From a bacterium (GTDB lineage Bacteria > Armatimonadota > Zipacnadia > Zipacnadales > Zipacnadaceae), in contig JAUVXR010000041.1 in assembly GCA_030603495.1 (NCBI GenBank), forward strand, positions 1 through 17,961: a stretch of DNA of 17,961 nucleotides, read 5' to 3'. Shown here piece after piece: positions 7,367 to 14,621 of the stretch. The notes beneath the pieces were generated by a model. That model was not told the origin of the DNA and made no database searches. It worked only from the letters and a program-made list of their open reading frames with translations. Position 1 is the first letter of the stretch. Each line of letters starts with the position of its first letter. A program made the translations under genes and the position numbers.

Positions 7367-10012
7367 TCACCTGTGCAAAATCAGCGGGGCAATCATCTGC
7401 TGGCAAGTACCACTGTTGCTGTGGGCTGAGATTCTGATCAGGTAGCGTCCGGCGGGCACCTTCGTGCCACTATCTCCCCGAGTATTCCACAGTAGGACGT
7501 TCTCACCGCTGTCTAGTTCTCGCCCGGTGGCAATTCGGGCCACCGCCCGCCCGGCGATGTTGAGGACTTCGACGTCCACGTAGCCGGCTGCGAGCATACG
7601 GCAGCGAATCTCCACGTTCCCGGCTGGTGCCTGCAGCGCCGTCACGCTGCTGATGAGTACACCAGCACCGCCGGTGCCCACAGTCGGCCCGGAATGCTCA
7701 GTGTTCGGTTCGCCGCTCGCCTCCTGAAAGCCGTCGCTGGCTGCGAAATAGTAGCTGTAGTCGCTGCCCGCCGGCAGGCGCAGGCCTAGGTGGTAGATCA
7801 CTCCTATGGTGTAGTCGACCGGCCGACCCGCCAGCAGCTCCATATCGTACGGACTGCCCTGGAATTCGCTGCCACCCTTCAGCAAGTGCAGCCGCATATA
7901 CGCCGGGGCGTCACCGTCGGCGTCAATGTACTTCACCCGGCAGCTAACATACTCGTAGGGGTCAACTGCATCAGGACTGATCCCGTCATCGTGGCTGCCG
8001 GCCAGCCCGCTCCACTCCAGGGCCGGTGCACTATTGGACTGGACGGGTATGGGTGGCCGGTAGAAAACCAGACCTGGTCCGGAACTGTCCGCTCCGTCTA
8101 TGATGCGGGTGGCAATGGCGTCCAGGTCGCCGGTGCCCCACCAATTGTTCTGGGCGCGGATGTTATGGGACGACTCGTTGCGAATATCACAGACGGCATT
8201 GTCGGTGAAGTTGTTGTAGCCGTCGTCATCGGTGCCGGTAGTATAGAGGTTGCCAAAGTTGGGTCGGGCCTGTCCGGTGATGCGTACGCCGTCGCCGTCA
8301 TTGCCGGTGATCTGGGAATGGTATATGGTCGGCTGCCCAGTGCCGGAAACAAGCAGGCCGTGAGCCGAGCAGTCTGTGATGATGCAGTTGTCGAGACGCG
8401 GCGAGGCGCTCTGGATTAGCACCCCGGTAGCGGCGTACTTGATCAGGCAGTGCTGGAGTGTGCCCTGTGAGGCCGGATAGAAGTATATCCCGTCCCACGA
8501 ACCGTTAGTGGCCGGCTGCGCGGCAGTCGTGAAGACCACCGGCTTGAGCGCCGTCCCCTGAGCTTGGAGCGTCCCTTCGATGTCCACGCTTCCTCCTGCG
8601 ATCACCACGCCCGGTTGGAGCGTCCACGTCGCCCCCCAGGCTACCCGCAGCAGCGCCCCGCCCGCGTCCGCGGTCAGATCATAAGGCACGCCTTGACTGT
8701 GCCAGGTTTGCGAGGAAGGTAGGTCGGGATCGCGGTTGCAGGCCACAGCCACTGCTTGCCGCATGTTGGTGGTGTAGTGATTGCCGGTGCCCAGCATGAA
8801 GCAGTTGCGCGCGACTGCAAAGACAGGGTAGTCGCCGCTGGTCGTGAACGTGCAATCGGAGATGTCCCCGCTCAGGAGCAGCCCGCTGAGCCGCAGATGG
8901 TTGCGCCCGTTGCTGTGAAAGGTGCTGTTGGAGACATTGATGCGGCTGTCACCGTACGCCAGCACCCCGTCGTACTGGCAATCGCGGATGAGGCCGTCCT
9001 CGAAGACTAGCAGTGCATCATCCACCGTCAGCGCATTCTCGGCCAGGCGAATGGTGGTATTGGTGAACTGCCCCACACTATCGGGATGTAGGAAGAGGCC
9101 ATCCCAGCAGCCTGGTGTCTCATTCACCCCCCGGATGACCACCGCCGGCTGTCCAGCGGCTCCAGAGACAAGCGTGCCGTAGACCTCGATGCGGTCGGCG
9201 ATCAGCTTGCAGCCGGGCGCAAGGGTCAGGCGAATCCCTTGCGGGATCTCGAGCACATCTGACGAGCCAACCAGCAGGTCAAAGCTCAGTGGCTGGGCCG
9301 GCCAGGTCTGCGCGCGCCGGATATCGTTGGCGGCGCTACAACTCACCCCAATGAGGTCCTGGCCGTTGCCGTGAAAGCGCAGGTTGTCATCGAGCATTCC
9401 CACGCAGTTGGCCTTCACGTGGATCGGGTACTCGCCGTTGTTCATGAAGACGCAATCAGATATCGAGCCGACTGCATCCGGGGTGAGGATGTATAGGCCC
9501 CGGCGCTGGTTGTGGGCGAAAGTGGCAGTCTCGACGAGGAGAGTGGCCTCATTGAGCACATACAGGCCATCCTGGCCGGCGTAGAGGAACCAACAGGTGT
9601 CGAACTTGGCCCAGCCGCCGTCCACAGTTACGCAGTTGGTCCCGGCCCAGAAGGAGGTTCCCGCAAACCAGCCTACCCCGCCCGAGGGGATGTACAGGCC
9701 ACCCCAGCTCCCTCGCGTCGTTGGCGTAGTGGTCTTGAAGACTACCGGCTTGTAGCGCAGCCCGAAGCAGCGCAGCTTGCCCTGGACAGTGAGCTGATAG
9801 TTGTCCTGGGCGATGACCTCCACGCCGGGCCGCACAGTCACTGTCACGCCGGAGGCAATAGTGGCATTCCCGACGAGGCGATAAGGCGCGCCCGCCAGCG
9901 TCCACTCGGCATCACTGCTGATTGTGCCGGAGATGTCGGTGGCAGCGGAAGCGGAAAGGGCAAGCGCTAGCGTTGCCGCTACCACAAGGAGTTGTCGGCT
10001 ACCCCGCACCAT
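7367..10012 (-). CDS. Secreted right-handed parallel beta-helix protein with FlgD-like Ig C-terminus
   Basis: An 881-residue exported protein. Residues 1-23 form a signal peptide: an RGSR start, a hydrophobic core VVAATLALAL and a likely ASA cleavage site. Residues 30-640 are beta-helix, rich in short turns such as SNSTFHSNGRNHL and DNCIITDCSAHGL. They fall into three modules with landmark tryptophans at W37, W237 and W437, and G-x-W-x-G-L/I-Y/F blocks near 103, 303 and 506. A linker (660-780) carries an acidic DADGDAP motif that may bind calcium. The last 80 residues (VDVEVLNIAGRAVARI, then VPAGRYLIRISA) resemble FlgD-type Ig domains that end many secreted proteins. Such helices often bind or cut polysaccharide, but no catalytic site is recognisable. 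GAGGGT precedes the ATG by 7 nt. Confidence 0.85.
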   Translation of the reverse strand: MVRGSRQLLVVAATLALALSASAATDISGTISSDAEWTLAGAPYRLVGNATIASGVTVTVRPGVEVIAQDNYQLTVQGKLRCFGLRYKPVVFKTTTPTTRGSWGGLYIPSGGVGWFAGTSFWAGTNCVTVDGGWAKFDTCWFLYAGQDGLYVLNEATLLVETATFAHNQRRGLYILTPDAVGSISDCVFMNNGEYPIHVKANCVGMLDDNLRFHGNGQDLIGVSCSAANDIRRAQTWPAQPLSFDLLVGSSDVLEIPQGIRLTLAPGCKLIADRIEVYGTLVSGAAGQPAVVIRGVNETPGCWDGLFLHPDSVGQFTNTTIRLAENALTVDDALLVFEDGLIRDCQYDGVLAYGDSRINVSNSTFHSNGRNHLRLSGLLLSGDISDCTFTTSGDYPVFAVARNCFMLGTGNHYTTNMRQAVAVACNRDPDLPSSQTWHSQGVPYDLTADAGGALLRVAWGATWTLQPGVVIAGGSVDIEGTLQAQGTALKPVVFTTAAQPATNGSWDGIYFYPASQGTLQHCLIKYAATGVLIQSASPRLDNCIITDCSAHGLLVSGTGQPTIYHSQITGNDGDGVRITGQARPNFGNLYTTGTDDDGYNNFTDNAVCDIRNESSHNIRAQNNWWGTGDLDAIATRIIDGADSSGPGLVFYRPPIPVQSNSAPALEWSGLAGSHDDGISPDAVDPYEYVSCRVKYIDADGDAPAYMRLHLLKGGSEFQGSPYDMELLAGRPVDYTIGVIYHLGLRLPAGSDYSYYFAASDGFQEASGEPNTEHSGPTVGTGGAGVLISSVTALQAPAGNVEIRCRMLAAGYVDVEVLNIAGRAVARIATGRELDSGENVLLWNTRGDSGTKVPAGRYLIRISAHSNSGTCQQMIAPLILHR

Positions 10013-10193
10013 AGGCCACCCTCAGTAATAAATCCCGATTGCGCGAACAGCGGGTAGTGGGCTTGTCACCATTGCGATACGCCGGACTGCCTTTGTTCCT
10101 CCGCCTCACCACTAGCTGGCGCACGGCAAGCAAGAACCACACGGCTGTGCGGTTCAGGGTCTACTCATTATGTCTGAGGCAACTGCGGTATTG
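10013..10193. other. Spacer between murB and the beta-helix gene; no feature recognised
   Basis: These 181 bases hold no plausible gene. On the minus strand a weak inverted repeat (CGCAC at 10121-10125, GTGCG at 10148-10152) could form a short stem after murB, but there is no T-tract. I see no -35/-10 pair good enough to call for the beta-helix gene. Confidence 0.4.
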
Positions 10194-11114
10194 TCAGGCA
10201 TCCTCTCCGCAAATGCAGATCTCGGTATCCAGCCTTACGCCAAACTTCTCTTCTACCTTCTCCTGGACGTGCCGGATAAGCTCCAGAACATCTGCGGCGG
10301 TCGCCTCACCAGTATTCACGATGAAGTTGGCATGCTTGGGCGAGATCATCGCGCCGCCCACACGCATACCTTTGGTCTCGGTCTCTTCCAACAGCCTTCC
10401 GGCGTAGTCGCCCGGTGGGTGCTTGAAGATACAGCCCGCGCTGCACTCCGAGACCGGCTGGCGTTGGCAGCGCTCCTCCACTGCTTCGTACATCCTGTAG
10501 CGCACCTGGTTGGGCGCCGCAGGACTAAGTGCGACAGCCACGCGTGTAACAACCCACCTGCCGCCCTGGAACTGACTGCGGCGGTAGTCGAAGTCCAGCT
10601 CGGCGCGCGGGTGATGCTCGACCTGGCCCGTTGGGTTGACCGCCTCGACCCAGTCAAGTACCTGAGCCATCTCGCCGCCGTTGGCGCCGGCGTTCATTAC
10701 TATCGCGCCGCCGACGGTGCCCGGAATGCCGGCGGCGAACTCCAGCCCAGAAAGCCCCCGCTGGGCGGCATAATGGCATATCGCGGCCAGGCTCTCGCCC
10801 GCCCCGCTGACCAGCCGGTGCTCGTCGGGCGTTATGCCCATCAGCGCACCGGCGATCTTGACCACAACGCCGCGAATCCCGCCGTCGCGCACGAGCAGAT
10901 TCGTGCCGTTGCCGATGTATAACGTTTCGACTTCAACATCGGCCAAGCGCCTGACCAGACGACTCAGCGCCGAAACATCCTCGGGGATGACGAGCATATC
11001 CGCCGGGCCGCCTAGGCCGAAGGAGGTATGCCTGGCCATCGGCTCGTCTCGCCCCACAGTCAGGCCAGGGATCTGCACAAGTTCTCGATATATGTCAACG
11101 GTTGCTATACTCAT
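10194..11114 (-). CDS. murB: UDP-N-acetylenolpyruvoylglucosamine reductase
   Basis: MurB reduces UDP-GlcNAc-enolpyruvate to UDP-MurNAc with NADPH and FAD, a cytoplasmic step of peptidoglycan synthesis. The 306-residue protein has the FAD-binding segments ARHTSFGLGGPADMLV (27-42), IGNGTNLLVRDGGIRGVVV (67-85) and GLEFAAGIPGTVGGAIVMNAGA (123-144). It also has DFDYRRSQF and the C-terminal MISPKHANFIVN. It lacks the extra type I insertion and so looks like a type II enzyme. At the proton-donor position, normally serine in SAGSxFKNP, it reads SAGC228-IFKHP. The equivalent of the C-terminal catalytic glutamate is probably E298. It starts 3 nt after the preceding nucleotidyltransferase stop, so the two genes are tightly coupled. 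No strong ribosome-binding site of its own is visible. Confidence 0.95.
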   Translation of the reverse strand: MSIATVDIYRELVQIPGLTVGRDEPMARHTSFGLGGPADMLVIPEDVSALSRLVRRLADVEVETLYIGNGTNLLVRDGGIRGVVVKIAGALMGITPDEHRLVSGAGESLAAICHYAAQRGLSGLEFAAGIPGTVGGAIVMNAGANGGEMAQVLDWVEAVNPTGQVEHHPRAELDFDYRRSQFQGGRWVVTRVAVALSPAAPNQVRYRMYEAVEERCQRQPVSECSAGCIFKHPPGDYAGRLLEETETKGMRVGGAMISPKHANFIVNTGEATAADVLELIRHVQEKVEEKFGVRLDTEICICGEDA

Positions 11115-11117
11115 CGG

Positions 11118-12083
11118 CTATTGCCTGGTCTGGGTCTTACCAATCTCCTGATTACTTTGCAGCCCAGCCGCCATTTGATCCGGATCAGGTCTGGAACTGT
11201 CGTCGAGGTGCGCCGCCAACCGCCGGAGGTACTCGCGGAACTCCGCCCCCAGTTGCGGATGAGCCACCATCGCACGAACGAAAGCTCGACTGTATGAGGC
11301 GAAGTTCCCCACGTCCAGGCGTAATTCCTCCGGGCCCAGCACGACTGCCTGCACAAGCTCACCCGCCTCAACCAGGCCCCCAATAGCATCGGTAACTTGG
11401 ATCTCCCCACCGTATCCCCCATCCAAGTCGTGCAGGTGGGCAAATATTGCGGGCGAGAGCACATAGCGCCCGCATATAGCCAGGCTACTGGGCGCCTGGT
11501 CGGGGTGGGGCTTCTCCACCACACCACTGACCTGAAGCACGTTGCCCTCGGTTCGTGCAACCGCAATGACTCCGTGTCGGCTGCTCTGCTCAGGCTGGAT
11601 GTGTTGCACGCCCAGCGTCGCCGCTGCCCTATTCGCTTCGTGCACCTGCAGCAGCCGTCCCATAAAATCCTCATCTCCCCCCATCATCACACTGTCGCCC
11701 AGAGCCACTGCGAAATCGTCCTCACCGACGAATTGCTCGGCGCAGGCCACTGCATCGCCCAAGCCCCGGGGCGGATCCTGCTGGGTGAAATGAATCCTCA
11801 CATCGGCATCAGCAAACTCCTGAGCCCACGGCTCACGCTCGGATTCCGAGAGCCGCCCGATATTGGGATCCAGGTGAGTCTCCAATACCGATTTGTCTGG
11901 TCCGACAATCACAAGAATATCGCCGATTCCGGCCGCCGCCAGTTCCTCGACAACCGCTTGAATCACCGGGCGATGTCCAACCGCCATCATCTCTTTAGGC
12001 TGGATCTTGGTCAAGGGGTAGAGCCGCGTCCCGCGTCCGGCGGCGGGCACCACAGCTTTTCGAATGCTGCTCGTGGATCTCAT
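11118..12083 (-). CDS. galU: UTP-glucose-1-phosphate uridylyltransferase family nucleotidyltransferase
   Basis: This 321-residue protein makes a nucleotide-sugar precursor, most likely UDP-glucose from UTP and glucose-1-phosphate, for envelope polysaccharides. The nucleotide-binding signature is at 9-32 (KAVVPAAGRGTRLYPLTKIQ, then PKEM). Other GalU landmarks are GIGDILVIVGPDKSVLETHL, FTQQDPPRGLGDAVACAE (ligand loop), ALGDSVMMGG (metal aspartate region), VSGVVEKP, ICGRYVLSP, GGEIQVTDAI and LRLDVGNFASY. The length fits GalU rather than the shorter RmlA, but specificity cannot be proved by eye. GGCAGG precedes the ATG. It lies 61 nt after the tRNA array on the same strand and directly before murB, forming an envelope-precursor pair that may be read from the tRNA promoter. 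Confidence 0.9.
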   Translation of the reverse strand: MRSTSSIRKAVVPAAGRGTRLYPLTKIQPKEMMAVGHRPVIQAVVEELAAAGIGDILVIVGPDKSVLETHLDPNIGRLSESEREPWAQEFADADVRIHFTQQDPPRGLGDAVACAEQFVGEDDFAVALGDSVMMGGDEDFMGRLLQVHEANRAAATLGVQHIQPEQSSRHGVIAVARTEGNVLQVSGVVEKPHPDQAPSSLAICGRYVLSPAIFAHLHDLDGGYGGEIQVTDAIGGLVEAGELVQAVVLGPEELRLDVGNFASYSRAFVRAMVAHPQLGAEFREYLRRLAAHLDDSSRPDPDQMAAGLQSNQEIGKTQTRQ

Positions 12084-12144
12084 CGTGCCTGCCGTTCGAC
12101 GGCCGCTGAGCCGCGTGAGCCGTCATGTGGTGGTATACACAGAA

Positions 12145-12221
12145 TGGAGCCGGCGATCAGGGTCGAACTGATAACCTGCGGATTACGATTCCGCTGCTCT
12201 GCCAGATTGAGCTACGCCGGC
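12145..12221 (-). tRNA. tRNA-Thr (CGT)
   Basis: On the minus strand the 7-bp acceptor stem GCCGGCG/CGCCGGC closes a full cloverleaf. The anticodon loop ATCGTAA gives anticodon CGT (12185-12187), and the T-arm has the TTCGA core. The discriminator is T, common for tRNA-Thr, and the CCA end is encoded. Last of five tRNAs. Confidence 0.93.
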
Positions 12222-12242
12222 TCCCTGCTCTGTAGTCAAAGG

Positions 12243-12318
<76 letters not shown>

Positions 12319-12374
12319 ACCTCGTTTGCCCTTGCACTACTGCCGTTGTACCTGTCGTTAGACCTGTAGTTACC

Positions 12375-12451
12375 TGGTGGGCGGAGCAGGACTCGAACCT
12401 GCGACTTCCTGCGTGTAAAGCAGGCGCTCTAGCCAACTGAGCTATCCGCCC
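12375..12451 (-). tRNA. tRNA-Val (TAC)
   Basis: Acceptor stem GGGCGGA/TCCGCCC, anticodon stem CCTGC/GCAGG around loop TTTACAC giving TAC (12415-12417), T-loop TTCGAGT and encoded CCA. It is 77 nt long. Confidence 0.95.
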
Positions 12452-12501
12452 GGCAACCCGACACATCTCACTCACGGCGTAACGCTTGCATTGTTAAGAT
12501 G

Positions 12502-12577
12502 TGGTAGCCCCAACGGGATTCGAACCCGTGTTGCCGCCTTGAAAGAGCGGAGTCCTAGGCCTCTAGACTATGGGGCC
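12502..12577 (-). tRNA. tRNA-Glu (TTC)
   Basis: Acceptor stem GGCCCCA/TGGGGCT (first pair G-U), anticodon stem CCGCT/GGCGG with loop CTTTCAA giving TTC (12541-12543), T-loop TTCGAAT and encoded CCA. The GTCTAGAGGCCTAGGAC D-arm is typical of tRNA-Glu. Its product would be the donor for GatCAB if the cell makes Gln-tRNA indirectly. Confidence 0.95.
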
Positions 12578-12583
12578 AGTCAC

Positions 12584-12659
12584 TGGTGGGCCGTGCAGGG
12601 ATCGAACCTGCGACCCTCGGATTAAAAGTCCGATGCTCTACCGACTGAGCTAACGGCCC
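12584..12659 (-). tRNA. tRNA-Lys (TTT)
   Basis: First tRNA of the array. Acceptor stem GGGCCGT/ACGGCCC, D-arm TAGCTCAGTCGGTAGAGCA, anticodon loop CTTTTAA giving TTT (12624-12626), T-loop TTCGATC and encoded CCA. Its 5' end lies about 45 nt from the predicted transcription start. Confidence 0.95.
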
Positions 12660-12711
12660 AGCCTCTCGCCATACACCCACCGAAGGTAGCAGGTGCCACC
12701 GTCGTTCGTAT

Positions 12712-12740
12712 AATATAACCAATAAACGCTTGATTGTCAA
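12712..12740 (-). promoter_or_regulatory. Sigma70-type promoter of the tRNA array
   Basis: On the minus strand there is a perfect TTGACA -35 (12735-12740), a 17-nt spacer and a TATATT -10 (12712-12717). This is one of the strongest promoters in the window. It points into tRNA-Lys and could also drive the galU-murB pair beyond the array. Confidence 0.75.
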
Positions 12741-12824
12741 ACCTGGAGAGAGCGCTGGCAGGCAATAGGCAGGCCAACTGGCTGTAGCAGTACGACTTCG
12801 GCCGCAACGGGCCCATTTGCGGCA

Positions 12825-13847
12825 CTATCGCACCGGCACGCTTACTCGTGCGCATTCGTGGGTCGCACTGGCGTAGATCGCCTCGGTCAGCTCCAGGGAC
12901 TTGGCCCCGTCCCCCAGATCCGCGCCCTGCTCGGGCGGGCGACCTTCGCGCAGGCACTGCACGAAACAGGCTACTTCGCTGGCGTAGCCACACAGGTCAA
13001 CACCATTGACGGAAATCCAACTGGGCCGCGCGGCGTCCAGCCGATGGGCGAAGGGCTGGGGATTATCGACACGGTCGGGTGCGGAGGGCCGGTGGTGCGT
13101 GAGGTAGATCATCTCTTCCACCTGGACCGATTCGCCTACGCCGGTACAACGCAGCCCTTCGCCGATGTCTACCCACGGATTCTCCTCGGCGCCTTCGAGC
13201 GTGTTGAGGTTCATTACCCCGATTGCGCCACTGGCGAACTGGAGTGTCACCAGCAGGCCTACGCGGTCGGCGCTCAGATAGCGCTGGGTTGCCTGCACCC
13301 AGTTGACCTCACCACCCATGAAGCGGACCAGGTCAAAGATGTGGCAGAGCTGTCCGGTCAGGAATGCTATCAACCTATCTTCGATACCTGCCCACGGGGG
13401 AAACGGCCCCTGCGCAAACCTTACCTCCAGCATCTGGAGCCCGCCGAACTCCGCGCTTTCGATGATTCGGCGCGCCTCGACGTAACCCGGCGCAAAGCGC
13501 TTCATGAAGGCGACCATGCCCCATGCCCCATTGTCCTCGGCGACTTGGGCCAGCTTACGAGCCTCGGGCACGTCAATACCCGAGGGTTTCTCCACAAAGA
13601 TCGGCAGCCCAGCCATGAGCACTTGCTTGCCCACCTCGCACATCATCTGCGGAAGTCCACAGATGTACACTCCGTCGAGTTGCTCGCTGCTGAGCATCTC
13701 GGCTACGTCAGTGTAGACCTTGCCGCCACCAAACCAGCGGGCATTTCGCTCCGCTTTCTCTCGGTTGAGATCGCATACTGCGACCAGATCAAGGTCAGGG
13801 ATCTTGTGCAGGTGCGGATAGAGGGCACTCGTGGCGTGACCACCTGT
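12825..13847 (-). CDS. Gfo/Idh/MocA-family oxidoreductase, N-terminus lost at a join
   Basis: These enzymes are NAD(P)-dependent dehydrogenases of sugars, inositols and related compounds. The frame from 13847 downward encodes TGGHATSALYPHLHKIPDL, then DLVAVCDLNREKAERNA, the GVYICGLPQ strand, the catalytic VEKPSGIDVPEA motif and GQLCHIFDLVRFMGG. The frame extends the homology about 50 residues before the first ATG (13697), so that ATG is not the original start. Only the first dozen or so residues (the strand leading into the G-x-G motif) are missing. They are replaced, out of frame, by URO-D-fold gene sequence. As it stands the gene has no proper start or ribosome-binding site, and an internal start would lose the nucleotide-binding fold. 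It is the last gene of the cluster. Confidence 0.85.
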   Translation of the reverse strand, partial: TGGHATSALYPHLHKIPDLDLVAVCDLNREKAERNARWFGGGKVYTDVAEMLSSEQLDGVYICGLPQMMCEVGKQVLMAGLPIFVEKPSGIDVPEARKLAQVAEDNGAWGMVAFMKRFAPGYVEARRIIESAEFGGLQMLEVRFAQGPFPPWAGIEDRLIAFLTGQLCHIFDLVRFMGGEVNWVQATQRYLSADRVGLLVTLQFASGAIGVMNLNTLEGAEENPWVDIGEGLRCTGVGESVQVEEMIYLTHHRPSAPDRVDNPQPFAHRLDAARPSWISVNGVDLCGYASEVACFVQCLREGRPPEQGADLGDGAKSLELTEAIYASATHECARVSVPVR

Positions 13848-14559
13848 TGAAGAAGCCGGGCAGTTGTATATCGCTGGAGAAATTGTCGCCCATTACGACT
13901 ATCTCGGCTGGTGAACCAGCCAGCAGATTAATCAGCCGCAGGTTGTTCTCGTTTATTGTGTCCACCACTTCGCGCATAAGCTCCGGCCAGTCAGCGCAGG
14001 CATACACGGTGCTCTCCACTCCCATCCACAGACTGAGCAGGTAGCCCATAGCACTGTAGCCTGCTGAAATGTAGACAACGCCGCAATCACCTACTTCTTC
14101 GGCCCAGGCCTGGTACCGATCCCAGCGTGGAACGAAACGTCGGCTGCCTAAAGCATATGCGAGTACCTGGAGGTCCCGTTTACCAGAGACTCCCCAATCC
14201 CTTATCGCCCACGAATAAGAGCAGGGCTCCCACACACGTCTGCGCTGAATAGTCCCCAGAGGAGTGTTGATGCACCAGCTAATCTCCGGGTCGCCATTGC
14301 GTACCCGTTTAGTGGTTTCTAGGCGGACATCATTACCGTAGCGAGCCTGGTAGAAGCTAGCGTTGTTAGCAATGTAGAAGCCGGCCCCTACCTTCCTGTG
14401 GTAGCTAATCAGGTCATATTGAGGTTCGTCGCACGGCTGGGACAGGTCCCAGGGCAAATCGAACTTGTGCAAGAACCAATGGGAGATGTCCAACATGAAG
14501 GGAACAACGTCGGGTACCTCGCCCCGGTACACCGAGAGAATCCTCTCGCGTATGGTCAC
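13795..14559 (-). CDS. Uroporphyrinogen decarboxylase-fold protein, 3' end lost at a join
   Basis: The visible 254 residues look like a URO-D/MtaA-like family member: an N-terminal TIRERILSVYRGEVPDVVPF, a central GVVYISAGYSAMG region, the helix WPELMREVVDTINENNLRL and the strand VVMGDNFSSDIQ. After FFNRWSR (about residues 236-242) family likeness stops. The last dozen residues are the neighbouring Gfo/Idh/MocA gene read in the wrong frame, ending at a chance TGA. Family members run about 330-400 residues, so a C-terminal third or so is missing. GTG at 14559 is preferred over TTG at 14580 because family proteins begin near this point and GGAAGG lies upstream, though the spacing is long. Relatives decarboxylate or move methyl groups, often to corrinoid or thiol acceptors; the substrate is unknown. 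It follows the fusion gene by about 60 nt. Confidence 0.75.
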   Translation of the reverse strand: MTIRERILSVYRGEVPDVVPFMLDISHWFLHKFDLPWDLSQPCDEPQYDLISYHRKVGAGFYIANNASFYQARYGNDVRLETTKRVRNGDPEISWCINTPLGTIQRRRVWEPCSYSWAIRDWGVSGKRDLQVLAYALGSRRFVPRWDRYQAWAEEVGDCGVVYISAGYSAMGYLLSLWMGVESTVYACADWPELMREVVDTINENNLRLINLLAGSPAEIVVMGDNFSSDIQLPGFFNRWSRHECPLSAPAQDP

Positions 14560-14621
14560 TTGCTGTCTGTTCCTTCCCAATCGTTCTTTCGGAGCACTAC
14601 CTTGCTGCCTGGGGCAGGCTA

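Noticed and set aside
10121-10152. Inverted repeat after murB as a terminator
   Set aside because: The stem is only five base pairs around a long loop and no T-tract follows.
12858-13850. 330-residue open frame on the plus strand
   Set aside because: It lies antisense to the well-supported Gfo/Idh/MocA gene and shows no recognisable domain.
13795-13850. Overlapping genes (URO-D end and Gfo beginning) as natural translational coupling
   Set aside because: Both proteins lose family likeness exactly at the overlap, which fits a deletion join rather than an evolved overlap.
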